Shown one piece after another: positions 40,729 to 49,355 of a DNA stretch of 64,000 nucleotides. Source of the DNA: Gammaproteobacteria bacterium (GTDB lineage: Bacteria > Pseudomonadota > Gammaproteobacteria > Arenicellales > Poriferihabitantaceae); NCBI GenBank assembly GCA_009842505.1, contig VYFG01000139.1:1-64000 (forward strand), given 5' to 3'. Position 1 is the first letter of the stretch. Each line of letters opens with the position of its first letter. The notes below the pieces were generated by a model. That model saw only the letters and a program-made list of their open reading frames with translations, ran no database searches and was not told where the DNA came from. The translations under genes and the position numbers were made by a program.

Positions 40729-43142
40729 CGAGTCACGCGCGGGTTGCCATTGTCGGCGGCGGCATCTACGGCTGCGGCCTGCTCCTGCAGCTGGTGGAAA
40801 AGGGCTGGCGCGACGTGATCCTGATCGAGAAGTCCGAACTCACCGCAGGCTCCACCTGGCACGCCGCGGGATTCTGCACCCACTACAGTTTCAGCCCGAC
40901 CCATCTCTACATGCGCCAGTTCAGCACCGATCTGTATCGCCGGCTGGAAGAGGAGGGCGCAGAGCCCACGGGCTACCATCGCTGCGCCGGCCTCCGCGTG
41001 ACCCATGATCCGGACCGCATGGACGAATTCCGTCACGGCATTTCCGTGGGCCGGCAGATGGACATCGACTTCGAGCTGATCGGCCCGTCCGAGATCGCGG
41101 ATCTCTTTCCGCTCATGGATACCGGAGGCTTGGTCGGCGCTCTCTACGAACCCACCGACGGTTACGTCGACCCGGCCCAGACCACCCATGCCATGGCCCG
41201 CCTGGCGCGGGCGGGCGGTGCGCGCATTTTCCGGCAGAACCCGGTGGAGACCATCGAGCGGACGCCGTCAGGGGAATGGCGTCTTGGAACACCGGAGCAC
41301 GAGATCATAGCCGAGCACGTGGTGATCGCCGCCGGCTTCTGGGCCAACGGGGTGGGCGGGCTGCTCGGCCTCGATTTGCCGGTCACCCCCATGCTGCACC
41401 AGTATGTCGTCACCGAGGACCACCCGGAAATCGCCGCCTGCCCGGCGGACAGCATTCCCCTGGTGCGTCATCATGACTATCAGTGGTACACCCGCCGCGA
41501 GCGCGACGGCCTGATACTCGGGGCCTACGAGGGGACGCCCCGGACCTGGTCCGTGGACGGGGTGCCCGAGGATTTCGGCATGGAGCTGTTCGACCCCGAA
41601 CTCGAGCGGGTGGCGCACCTGATGGCGGATGCCATGGAACGGATACCGGTGCTGGGCGAGGCGGGGATCCGGACAACTGTGCACGGTCCCGTGAGCTATT
41701 CGGCCGACGGCCAGCCGCTGATCGGTCCCGCACCGGGACTCAGAAACGCCTGGCTTGCCTGCGGCAGCGGTTTCGGTATCGGCGAAGGTGCGGGCGCGGG
41801 CAGGTTGCTGGCGGAATGGATCGTCGAGGGGCAGCCGCCCATGCACATGGGCATCTTCGACCCGCGGCGGTTCGGCGATTACGCCGGCCGCGTATATCGT
41901 GTAGCGAAGGCGGTGGAGGTGTTCGCGCTGCAGTTCGCCACCCATTATCCACTGGAGGAACGGCCTGCCGGCCGTCCTGTGAAGAAAACACCTGTCTACG
42001 ATCGGCTGAAGCAGGCAGGTGCCCGATTCGGCTGTGTCTACGGCTGGGAGCGGGCGAACTGGTTTGCCGCCGGCGATGAGCAGCATACCCTCGGCTTCCG
42101 TCGCACCGAATGGTTCGATGCCGTGGCGCGGGAAGTGAAGGCGGTGTCGGAACACGCCGGCGTGATCGACGCTTCCGGGTTCAGCAAGCTCAGGGTCAGC
42201 GGCGGAGATGCCGCCGCATTTCTCGATCGGCTGTCCGCCAACCGGTTGCCGGGCAGGGCAGGCGAGATTCGCCTTTGCCATTGCCTCAACCCGAGGGGCA
42301 CCGTGGAGTGCGAGTTCACCGTCACGCGGTTGCGGGACGGTGCGTTCTACCTGGTCTTTGCGGCCACTGCGGAGTCGCACCACCTGGACTGGCTTCGCGG
42401 TCACCTCCCCGAAGGCGCCGATGTCACCATTGAAAACATCACCGTCTCCCGGGGGGTTCTCGGGCTCGCGGGCCCCGCCTCGCGGGACATCCTGTCGGGG
42501 TTGACCGGCGCTTCCCTCGACAACGGGGCATTCCCGTGGCTGTCCGCGAAGTCCATCAGGGTGGCCGGGAAGGACGTTTTGGCCATGCGCGTCAGCTACA
42601 CCGGGGAACTCGGCTGGGAACTGCATCACGACCTCGACGACCAGGTTGCCCTGTACGACGCCCTGAAGGGGGTGGCAGGGATCGCGCCGCCTGCGGATTT
42701 CGGTTTTTATGCCATGAACAGCATGCGCATGGAAAAGGCCTACAGGGCCTGGGGCGGCGAACTCACGGTGGAGAACACTGCCTGGGAGCTTGGCCTGGAT
42801 CGTTTTGTCGACCTTGGGGGGCGTGATTTTATCGGCCGGGATGCTTTGGTGGAACAGCGAAGGGTTGGTGTCGGACGCCGCCTGTTTTTCGCGGAGGTGG
42901 ACACCGTCGATACCGACATCATCGGTGGTGAGACCGTGTTCCGGGAAGGCGAACGGATCGGTGTGGCAATTTCCGGTTCCTACGGACACCGGGTCGGACG
43001 GAACCTTGCATTCCTGCTGCTCCCGTACGACACGGCCAGGCAGAATGGCTCTCTTGTCGTCGAGGTGCTGGGACGCATGTGTCCCGCGATCCTGGTGAAC
43101 GAGCCCGCTTACGACCCCGAAAACAGGCTGGCCCGGGGGTGA
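40725..43142 (+). CDS. dimethylglycine/sarcosine dehydrogenase-type flavoprotein with GcvT-like domain (second copy)
   Basis: This 805-residue paralogue of the preceding gene starts within its stop codon. The FAD motif is VAIVGGGIYGCGLLLQL and the probable covalent histidine is His46 in AGSTWHAAGF. Beyond the catalytic domain comes a folate-binding GcvT-like half with SYTGELGWELHHD and MRMEKAYRAWGGEL. The two copies have the same domain order but clearly different sequences, so they are likely to act in series, for instance on dimethylglycine and then sarcosine. The order of action is inference. Confidence 0.88.
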   Translation: MTSHARVAIVGGGIYGCGLLLQLVEKGWRDVILIEKSELTAGSTWHAAGFCTHYSFSPTHLYMRQFSTDLYRRLEEEGAEPTGYHRCAGLRVTHDPDRMDEFRHGISVGRQMDIDFELIGPSEIADLFPLMDTGGLVGALYEPTDGYVDPAQTTHAMARLARAGGARIFRQNPVETIERTPSGEWRLGTPEHEIIAEHVVIAAGFWANGVGGLLGLDLPVTPMLHQYVVTEDHPEIAACPADSIPLVRHHDYQWYTRRERDGLILGAYEGTPRTWSVDGVPEDFGMELFDPELERVAHLMADAMERIPVLGEAGIRTTVHGPVSYSADGQPLIGPAPGLRNAWLACGSGFGIGEGAGAGRLLAEWIVEGQPPMHMGIFDPRRFGDYAGRVYRVAKAVEVFALQFATHYPLEERPAGRPVKKTPVYDRLKQAGARFGCVYGWERANWFAAGDEQHTLGFRRTEWFDAVAREVKAVSEHAGVIDASGFSKLRVSGGDAAAFLDRLSANRLPGRAGEIRLCHCLNPRGTVECEFTVTRLRDGAFYLVFAATAESHHLDWLRGHLPEGADVTIENITVSRGVLGLAGPASRDILSGLTGASLDNGAFPWLSAKSIRVAGKDVLAMRVSYTGELGWELHHDLDDQVALYDALKGVAGIAPPADFGFYAMNSMRMEKAYRAWGGELTVENTAWELGLDRFVDLGGRDFIGRDALVEQRRVGVGRRLFFAEVDTVDTDIIGGETVFREGERIGVAISGSYGHRVGRNLAFLLLPYDTARQNGSLVVEVLGRMCPAILVNEPAYDPENRLARG

Positions 43143-43291
43143 CCATTGTTCCCTTTGCCGGTTTTGACGAGGTTCCTACATTAGGTTATCGTGTTGAGAA
43201 CAAGCTGGTTGCAGGGTTTCGCTGATGTAATCTGTCAGGGAGGCACTGTTGTGCTGGACGCACTCGAACTGCCGGTCAGGTCCTGCAGGCA

Positions 43292-44632
43292 CTATGCCTC
43301 CTTGATGTGACCGGCCCTTGTGGCGGCCTGCAGGGACAGGGGAACGTCGCTCGACTTCAGGTGCAGGTCCCGTTGCGGGAAGGGAATCTCGATCCCGCGC
43401 TCGTGGAACTGGTCCCATACCCGGAGCAGGACCTCGCTGATGACATTGGACCGGCCCTCGGACGGGTCATCGATCCAGATCCTTATTTGGAGGTCTACCG
43501 AACTGTCGCCAAAACCCATGAGCAGGCAGCGCGGAGCCGGGTTGGACAGCACCCGGGGAACGGCGGCGGCTGCCTCGCGGCACAGGTCGATCGCGAGACG
43601 CACATCGGACTTGTAGGAAATCCCCACCGGGATGTTGAGCCGGACGGCCTTGTCGCTGTGAGACCAGTTCTCCACCCGCTGGGTGATCAGTTCCTCGTTC
43701 GGGATGAGGTATTCGACCCCGTCGCGGGTCCGGATCGCCGCGTACCGCGCCCCGAGGGACGCGACCCAGCCATAGGTGCCGCCCACCGCGATGACGTCGT
43801 TCGGCTTGATCGACTTGTCCATCAGCAGCAATAGACCGCTGACCAGGTTGGATACGACTTTCTGCAACCCGATACCGACACCGATACCAAGGGCGCCGCC
43901 GAACACGGTGAGGGCCGTGAGGTCGATACCCAGTCCGCCGATTGCGATCAGGAATGCCAGGACGACCAGGACGATCTTGATGATTTTCGTGACCAGCACC
44001 TGGACCGACGGCGTCAGGTCTTTCGACTGGCCGATACGCCGCTCGAGCACCGTGGATACCGTTGCAAAGAACCAAAGGAGCAGGCCGAGGATCAGGGCTG
44101 CCTTGGCCAGGGAGAGGAGCGAGATCCGGACTTCCCCGAAGGTCATGCCGACACCGTCGAGCAGCATGATCGCGGCATCGAGCAACCCCAATGCCGCCAG
44201 CGCGGCGATACTCCACGCGGTCCAGGCCACGATCCGGGACAGCAGATCGTTCCGGATGATCCCTGAGGCCAGTCGGATGATCACCCAGGCCCCGGCCAGA
44301 ATGGCCGCGGTCTGCGTCAGGTAATGACCGAACAGGGCGGACTGTGCGCCCGCTTCGGCCACGATCCACAGGAAAACCAGGGCCACGATCGGGGTGGAAA
44401 GGCCGGAGAGGCGGGAGAGGAAACCCTGGAGTTCGGCGCGCTTGGCCTGGTTCTCCGACAGGTTCCCGATGACCCTTCTGAGCCTGGGGCCGAACAGCCG
44501 GGCGATTCCCAGCGCCAGCAGGATCAACCCGGCCTGGACCGCGTTGTCGACGACCAGCACATGGCTGTCGATCCAGCGCAACAGCGTTGCAAGGATCTCG
44601 GAAACATTCAGCATTTGGGTGAGTTCGTTCAT
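43292..44632 (-). CDS. MscS-family mechanosensitive channel
   Basis: This 446-residue protein has six or so hydrophobic segments, then the MscS pore helix (ALTVFGGALGIGVGIGLQKVVSNLVSGLLLL) and the beta domain (SIKPNDVIAVGGTYGWVASLGARYAAIRTRDGVEYLIPNEELI). The C-terminal alpha/beta region is complete. It opens under membrane tension to release osmolytes. The length is that of mid-size MscS paralogues. It faces the DMGDH pair tail to tail with 149 unremarkable bases between. Confidence 0.92.
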   Translation of the reverse strand: MNELTQMLNVSEILATLLRWIDSHVLVVDNAVQAGLILLALGIARLFGPRLRRVIGNLSENQAKRAELQGFLSRLSGLSTPIVALVFLWIVAEAGAQSALFGHYLTQTAAILAGAWVIIRLASGIIRNDLLSRIVAWTAWSIAALAALGLLDAAIMLLDGVGMTFGEVRISLLSLAKAALILGLLLWFFATVSTVLERRIGQSKDLTPSVQVLVTKIIKIVLVVLAFLIAIGGLGIDLTALTVFGGALGIGVGIGLQKVVSNLVSGLLLLMDKSIKPNDVIAVGGTYGWVASLGARYAAIRTRDGVEYLIPNEELITQRVENWSHSDKAVRLNIPVGISYKSDVRLAIDLCREAAAAVPRVLSNPAPRCLLMGFGDSSVDLQIRIWIDDPSEGRSNVISEVLLRVWDQFHERGIEIPFPQRDLHLKSSDVPLSLQAATRAGHIKEA

Positions 44633-45190
44633 GGGACCGGCTCCTGGGGCTAAACCTGCCTCTGGAATGCTTGGGGATGACGTTTACGGCGAAGGCGGCA
44701 TGGCGCCTGCATGGCCGGGTCGGTCATCCTGATGACCAGCGGATTGAAGTGGCGCATGCCGGTACGCTCCCGCCCGATCCCTGGTTCCGGGGTCCGACAG
44801 CGCCGTCGAGGGGTGATCTGCAGCCGCGTTTTCGATTGCATGGTGATTTCTCGGGGTTCTTCCCGGGATCTTGTCGCATCCCGTTACCGGAAAAGTCCAT
44901 TATGAACCAATTTTCCCCTCTCGCCACCCGCTCCGCTGCGGGTGAAGGGGAAACGCTCATCCTACCGCCTTCAGTTCCCCGTCGGCCACGTAGACATGGT
45001 GCCGGTTTCGGCCTTCCCGAATGTCGGGTGACGCTGTAACGCAACCGATTTCACCACGGGCGGCTGCCGTGACCAGCCAAGGATTGAGTCCGCATGAAAC
45101 AGGCAAATCCTGCCAGGCAGATAGTGCCCCGGTTTCAGGGGATTCCAGGTTGCTGTCCGGGTGTTTTCGGGGAGTTCCCGAACCGGATGT
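44633..45190. other. 560-bp intergenic region downstream of tRNA-Leu
   Basis: No gene is supported here. In the middle is a GC-rich imperfect hairpin (44912-44953): outer arms TTTCCCCT/AGGGGAAA and inner arms CACCCGC/GCGGGTG. Next to the tRNA, TTCGGG/CCCGAA (45166-45182) forms a small hairpin that may end the tpiA-secG-tRNA transcript, though it lacks a U-tract. In many gammaproteobacteria rimP-nusA or nuo genes would follow here; their absence marks a rearrangement. Confidence 0.5.
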
Positions 45191-45275
45191 TGGTGCCGAA
45201 GGAGGGACTCGAACCCTCACGCCGTAAAGCACAGCCCCCTCAAGACTGCGTGTCTACCAGTTCCACCACTTCGGC
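45191..45275 (-). tRNA. tRNA-Leu (anticodon GAG)
   Basis: Read on the minus strand the sequence begins GCCGAAGTGGTGGAACTGG and ends CTTCGGCACCA, giving a 7-bp acceptor stem with encoded CCA. The anticodon arm is CAGTC-TTGAGGG-GGCTG, with anticodon GAG. The long variable arm typical of leucine tRNAs and the GGTTCGAGTCC T-arm are present. It lies directly after secG, as in many gammaproteobacteria. Confidence 0.96.
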
Positions 45276-45321
45276 GATTTTTCCTTGTCGGATTATACCC
45301 TTGACCGTGTGATTCGATGTA

Positions 45322-45708
45322 TCAGTTGCTGTCCGGTGCAGCGGGAATGTCGGACTCCTCCTGGAGGATCACCGGCTCATTGGCGCTGTCTGTTGCGGGC
45401 ACTTCGCTGTTCGGCGGGGATTCCGCCTGTTCCAGCACGGATCCTTCCAGGACGCTGCGGGGGCCCGCCTGCTTCGAGTAATAGAGCGCCAGGGTAATGC
45501 TGGTGGCAAAGAACAGGGTGATCAGTACCGAGGTGGTACGGCTGAGGAAATTTGCGGATCCCCTTGCCCCGAAGAGGCTCTGGGAGGAACCGCCGCCGCC
45601 GCCAAAGGCCGCCCCCGCATCGGCTCCCTTTCCCTGTTGCAACAGGACCAGGACCACGATTGTCACGGCAATGACCAGGTGAACGGCAAGCAACAGGTTG
45701 GCAAACAT
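45322..45708 (-). CDS. secG: protein translocase subunit SecG
   Basis: This 128-residue small membrane subunit of the SecYEG channel has two membrane helices (residues about 4-22 and 55-75). They are joined by the conserved loop [38 protein letters not shown]. The acidic, proline-containing tail after residue 85 is longer than in E. coli SecG and is variable in the family. It lies 21 bases after tpiA and is followed by tRNA-Leu. Confidence 0.95.
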   Translation of the reverse strand: MFANLLLAVHLVIAVTIVVLVLLQQGKGADAGAAFGGGGGSSQSLFGARGSANFLSRTTSVLITLFFATSITLALYYSKQAGPRSVLEGSVLEQAESPPNSEVPATDSANEPVILQEESDIPAAPDSN

Positions 45709-45729
45709 GGATGGTATATGGAATGGTTG

Positions 45730-46506
45730 TCAGCCGGATTTCGGTACCGCCCTGTCGGCGGCTGCCCGGCAGATGGCAAGAAAGTCGTCTTCATTCAGGG
45801 AAGCGCCACCGATGAGCCCGCCATCGATATCCAGCTGGTCCAGGAGCTCGGCGGCATTGTCCGGTTTCATGCTTCCCCCGTACAGTATACGACAACGGGC
45901 GGCAATATCGGCATCGTGATCGGCCAGTCTCCGGCGGATCAGCGAATGAACCTCCTGGGCCTGGTCCGGAGTCGCGGTGAGGCCGGTGCCGATGGCCCAG
46001 ACCGGTTCGTAGGCGATGATGCCCTTGCTGAATGCCCCGATTCCGCATTGCCCGATGACCGGGTCCAGTTGACCGAGCACCACTTCATCGGTGTGGCCGC
46101 CTTCACGCTGTTCCCGGGACTCGCCCACGCATACGATGGGTATGAGCCCGCGGGACAGGGCGGCATGTACTTTGGCCGCGATCCGTTCGTCGTTTTCACC
46201 ATAAAGAACGCGTCTTTCGGAATGGCCGAGGATCGTGTGACTGCCGCCGGCGTCCCGCACCATGTCGGCGGAGACCTGCCCGGTAAAGGCGCCCTTTTCG
46301 TGTTCATCGATATCCTGGGCACCGGTGGCGATGATACTGCTGCTGACCGCTTCGCTGACCCGGTGGAGCAGCGTAAACGGCGGGCAAATGAGCACGTCGA
46401 TACCCGTCAGGGGGGCGACGCCCGACACCAGGTCGCGGCAGAGCGCGAGGGCCATGGACTGGCTCCCGTTCATCTTCCAGTTGCCGGCGATCAGGAGCTT
46501 GCGCAT
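45730..46506 (-). CDS. tpiA: triosephosphate isomerase
   Basis: This 258-residue glycolytic enzyme interconverts dihydroxyacetone phosphate and glyceraldehyde 3-phosphate. Asn9 and Lys11 are in AGNWKMNG, the catalytic histidine in ILGHSERR, and the catalytic glutamate in IAYEPVWAIGTG. The phosphate-binding ILYGGSMKPDNAAELL is complete. The start was placed at the ATG of MRKLLIAGNW, which is the family N-terminus. It heads the tpiA-secG-tRNA-Leu run. Confidence 0.97.
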   Translation of the reverse strand: MRKLLIAGNWKMNGSQSMALALCRDLVSGVAPLTGIDVLICPPFTLLHRVSEAVSSSIIATGAQDIDEHEKGAFTGQVSADMVRDAGGSHTILGHSERRVLYGENDERIAAKVHAALSRGLIPIVCVGESREQREGGHTDEVVLGQLDPVIGQCGIGAFSKGIIAYEPVWAIGTGLTATPDQAQEVHSLIRRRLADHDADIAARCRILYGGSMKPDNAAELLDQLDIDGGLIGGASLNEDDFLAICRAAADRAVPKSG

Positions 46507-46599
46507 TCCCTCGGGGTGGAAAAAAGGGGCTGGATGGTACCTTCTGGCCGCAGCGAAATCAAACCACCCGGGCGGCATGGGCCGGCCCCTGGCGCCGGC

Positions 46600-47745
46600 T
46601 CATTCGACAGGCTCCCTGGTCAGGCAGCGGAAGAACCAGATGGACAGCAGGGTCAGCACGACAAACACCAGGATCGTGCCCTGCCAGCCCATCCAGCGGT
46701 ACATGACCAGGGGCAGCCAGGAACCCAGTGTTCCGCTCAGGTAGTAGACCGACACGTAGATGCCGTTGACCACGCCCTTGTGCTCGCTGGCGGTGTGGTT
46801 GAGATAGCCGGACAGGGTGGCATGAATCAGGAACATGCCTGCGGCGAGCACCAGCATCAGTACAAACAGCAACGACATGTTCGGCACCAGGAATAGCGCC
46901 AGGGAGCACAGGATGGCGCCGGCACCGATCATCAGGACGATCTGCTCGCCGTGAAACCATGTGACCAGGCGGTTGCTCGAAAGCGCCACCGGTATGCCGA
47001 TCATGTAGCCGACGTAGGCCAGTGAGATGACGAAACTGCTGGTGCCGGGGCGGATGTCCTCGATGCGGAACGGCAGCATGGCGAGGATGCCGGTGAAGCA
47101 GAAGAAGATCGTGAACAGTGCGAGATAGGACCAGGCATAGTTGGGCACCCGCAATACCCGCCCGATCGCCCTGGCATCCAGGCGGTCGAAATTGAGCCTG
47201 GCATCCGCTCTCAGCCGTCCGCAGAGCCAGGCCGGGAGCAGCAGCGAGAGGCCGAGAACGAGGAATACCCACTGCCATCCCGCGGTGGAGGCCAGGAAAC
47301 CGGACAGAACCCGGCCGCCGAACCCTCCGGCAATGGTGGCCGCGATATACATGCCCATGACGGCGCGGATCCGGCCGGGCAGCGCCATGCTGGCGGCATA
47401 GGTCATGGCCGCGGTGAACAGGGCCGGCAGCAACAGGCCCTGGATGAAGCGCAGCGCCAGCAGCTGCCAGAATTCGGTGGCGAAGAACAGCGCCAGCTGG
47501 CCGAGGGAGATCAGGGAGAGGGAGGCGAGCAGCATGGTGCGCGCCGGCACCGCCTGGAGAAAGTAGCCATAGAGAACCGGTGCAATGCCAAGCGGCAGGA
47601 GCACCACCGTGATCATCAGCGCCGCGCTGGTGATGGGAACGTCGAAATCCCTGGCCAGTTGCGGCAGGATGGGCTGGGGTGTGTAGAGGGTACAGAAGAC
47701 GAGAAAGGTCGTCGCAAGTACGATCCCGAGCTGACCGCGGGTCAT
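46600..47745 (-). CDS. MFS transporter, 12-helix
   Basis: This 381-residue protein has 12 predicted membrane segments and the major facilitator layout, with VPARTMLLASL after helix 2 and ALPGRIRAVMGMYIA near helix 5. It resembles YnfM-like sugar-efflux or arabinose-type exporters. It is the last gene of a four-gene minus-strand operon with the phosphodiesterase-like, sulfotransferase-like and aminotransferase genes, 21 bases after its neighbour. It may move a product of those enzymes. Substrate unknown. Confidence 0.85.
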   Translation of the reverse strand: MTRGQLGIVLATTFLVFCTLYTPQPILPQLARDFDVPITSAALMITVVLLPLGIAPVLYGYFLQAVPARTMLLASLSLISLGQLALFFATEFWQLLALRFIQGLLLPALFTAAMTYAASMALPGRIRAVMGMYIAATIAGGFGGRVLSGFLASTAGWQWVFLVLGLSLLLPAWLCGRLRADARLNFDRLDARAIGRVLRVPNYAWSYLALFTIFFCFTGILAMLPFRIEDIRPGTSSFVISLAYVGYMIGIPVALSSNRLVTWFHGEQIVLMIGAGAILCSLALFLVPNMSLLFVLMLVLAAGMFLIHATLSGYLNHTASEHKGVVNGIYVSVYYLSGTLGSWLPLVMYRWMGWQGTILVFVVLTLLSIWFFRCLTREPVE

Positions 47746-47766
47746 GGATGGCGGGTGCCCGGAGGC

Positions 47767-48627
47767 CTAGAAGTCAATTTCGGTCCAGAGCGGCAGGTGA
47801 TCCGACCCGGTGGCGGCGGTGTCGATGCGGCAACTTCGCACCCGTTGCCGGATGGCGGGGCTCACGAAGCAGTAGTCGAGGATTGCAGGGACACCGCGTA
47901 CGTCGCTGGTATGGCCCTCATCCCGGTCGTTGCCCGCCGCGACCCAGGCATCCACGAAGCCGTCCTCGGGGGTGATCCTGCCGCCGTAATCGCTCCCGGG
48001 GCCGGCGATCCGGTCGTATTCCGGCGAATCCGGCTGGCAGTTGAAATCCCCCATCAGGATGGCAAGATGGGGCACGGACTGGTCATGGACGCCGGTTTCA
48101 TAGGGAATTCCGGACAGGTTCCCGCACATGGCGGCACCCTCGTGCACGGCGCTGCGGTGGATATCGATCAGGCGGTCCACCTGGGGCAGACGGCTGGCGG
48201 AAGAAAGGTGGCACAGGTGTACCGAGTAGATCCTGACACGGGTGTCGCCGCAGTCGATGGTGGCCTCCACGATGCTGCGCTGGATGCTGAGGGCGTCGAC
48301 GCTGCCCATCTTCGGCAGAAGGTGATGGCGGCTTCTCAGGATGGGATACCGGCTCAGCACCAGGTTGCCGAACTGGCGGCGGCGCGCCTCTTCCGGGCGG
48401 CTCTTGCCGATGTGGATGTCCACCCCGGGCCCGTAGGACCAGAAGTACGCGGGCAGGTGCTCCGTCAGCAGCGCGACCTGGTCGACCATGCCGGTATGGG
48501 GCCAGTGACGGTCCACTTCCTGGAGCGCGATCACATCGGCGCCAGCCACTTCCCGCGCGATCCGCGCAAGGTCCACCGCCCCGTCCCGGCCCTTGCCGTA
48601 CTGGATGTTGTAGGAAACGAAACGCAT
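47767..48627 (-). CDS. endonuclease/exonuclease/phosphatase-family hydrolase
   Basis: This 286-residue EEP-superfamily enzyme has the metal-binding order SYNIQYGKG (Asn), ALQEVDRH (Glu), the central YSVHLCH histidine, LMGDFNCQPDSPEY (Asp/Asn) and the C-terminal SDHLPLWTEI (Asp-His). Members cut nucleic acids, phospholipids or small phosphodiesters. Its start overlaps the stop of the sulfotransferase-like gene by one base. Substrate unknown. Confidence 0.88.
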   Translation of the reverse strand: MRFVSYNIQYGKGRDGAVDLARIAREVAGADVIALQEVDRHWPHTGMVDQVALLTEHLPAYFWSYGPGVDIHIGKSRPEEARRRQFGNLVLSRYPILRSRHHLLPKMGSVDALSIQRSIVEATIDCGDTRVRIYSVHLCHLSSASRLPQVDRLIDIHRSAVHEGAAMCGNLSGIPYETGVHDQSVPHLAILMGDFNCQPDSPEYDRIAGPGSDYGGRITPEDGFVDAWVAAGNDRDEGHTSDVRGVPAILDYCFVSPAIRQRVRSCRIDTAATGSDHLPLWTEIDF

Positions 48628-49355
48628 CAGACCACCAGGCGCTGCCGGTAAAGCGACTGGTAGAACGGCTCCGCCGCGTCCGCGATCTTGCGAAGGGCCG
48701 GCCCGAGATCGGGTTCCCTATCCCGGTAGGGTTCGAACGAGGTGGATTTCCACACCGAGTCATACCAGTATTTGCCCCATACCCCGTCGCTGTCCCTCCG
48801 CCCCGGCGGCCAGGAAGTCATTTCACCGAGATAGGGTATGCCGAACTGATCGCACATGGCCTCCAGCATGGGCCTGGGATTCATCAGGAAGTCCCGGCTG
48901 TCGATCACCAGCGGCGGCGTGGTCGCGGTCCCGGCCACGTAGTCGTAGAGCTCGGCCTGTTGGCGGAATCCGACGTCCTCGGCCGTGACATCGGGACGGA
49001 CGCGGCCATAGGAGGCGACGACCTGGTCCGGGCGCCGGATCAGGAAGCAGTTGACGAGGCCGTGCATCCAGTCCCTGCCCATTTCAGGGAGCAGGTGCAT
49101 GGTCATGTGTTTCTGGTAGAAGACCGGGGATCCTCCGGGCGGATCCTCGAGGCAGCGCCTGGCGATTGCTTGCCAGTCCGTCCCCTGGTCTGCGATGACT
49201 TCCCCGGCTCCGGGATGCTGGATTCCGGTCCTGTGGAGGTAGTGACCGTAGAAGGGCTCGTCCCAGACCTCGGTGTCGGGCCGGTTCTCGAAGGCGCGCA
49301 TCATCGCGGTGGAGATGTTGCGCGGGCCCGACCACATGGCGATCCGCAGGGTCAT
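48627..49355 (-). CDS. sulfotransferase-like protein
   Basis: This 242-residue protein begins with MWSGPRNISTAMMRAFENRPDTEVWDEPFYGHYL, which resembles the PAPS-binding loop of sulfotransferases. FLIRRPDQVVASY corresponds to the second cofactor motif. It overlaps the aminotransferase gene by four bases (ATGA), a pairing known for aminotransferase/sulfotransferase-like gene neighbours. Whether it transfers sulfate, or uses the fold otherwise, cannot be told from sequence. Confidence 0.75.
   Translation of the reverse strand: MTLRIAMWSGPRNISTAMMRAFENRPDTEVWDEPFYGHYLHRTGIQHPGAGEVIADQGTDWQAIARRCLEDPPGGSPVFYQKHMTMHLLPEMGRDWMHGLVNCFLIRRPDQVVASYGRVRPDVTAEDVGFRQQAELYDYVAGTATTPPLVIDSRDFLMNPRPMLEAMCDQFGIPYLGEMTSWPPGRRDSDGVWGKYWYDSVWKSTSFEPYRDREPDLGPALRKIADAAEPFYQSLYRQRLVV

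Noticed and set aside
38722-42989. Two antisense frames of 608 and 573 residues inside the DMGDH-type genes
   Set aside because: They are opposite two full-length conserved flavoprotein genes and contain no known motif.
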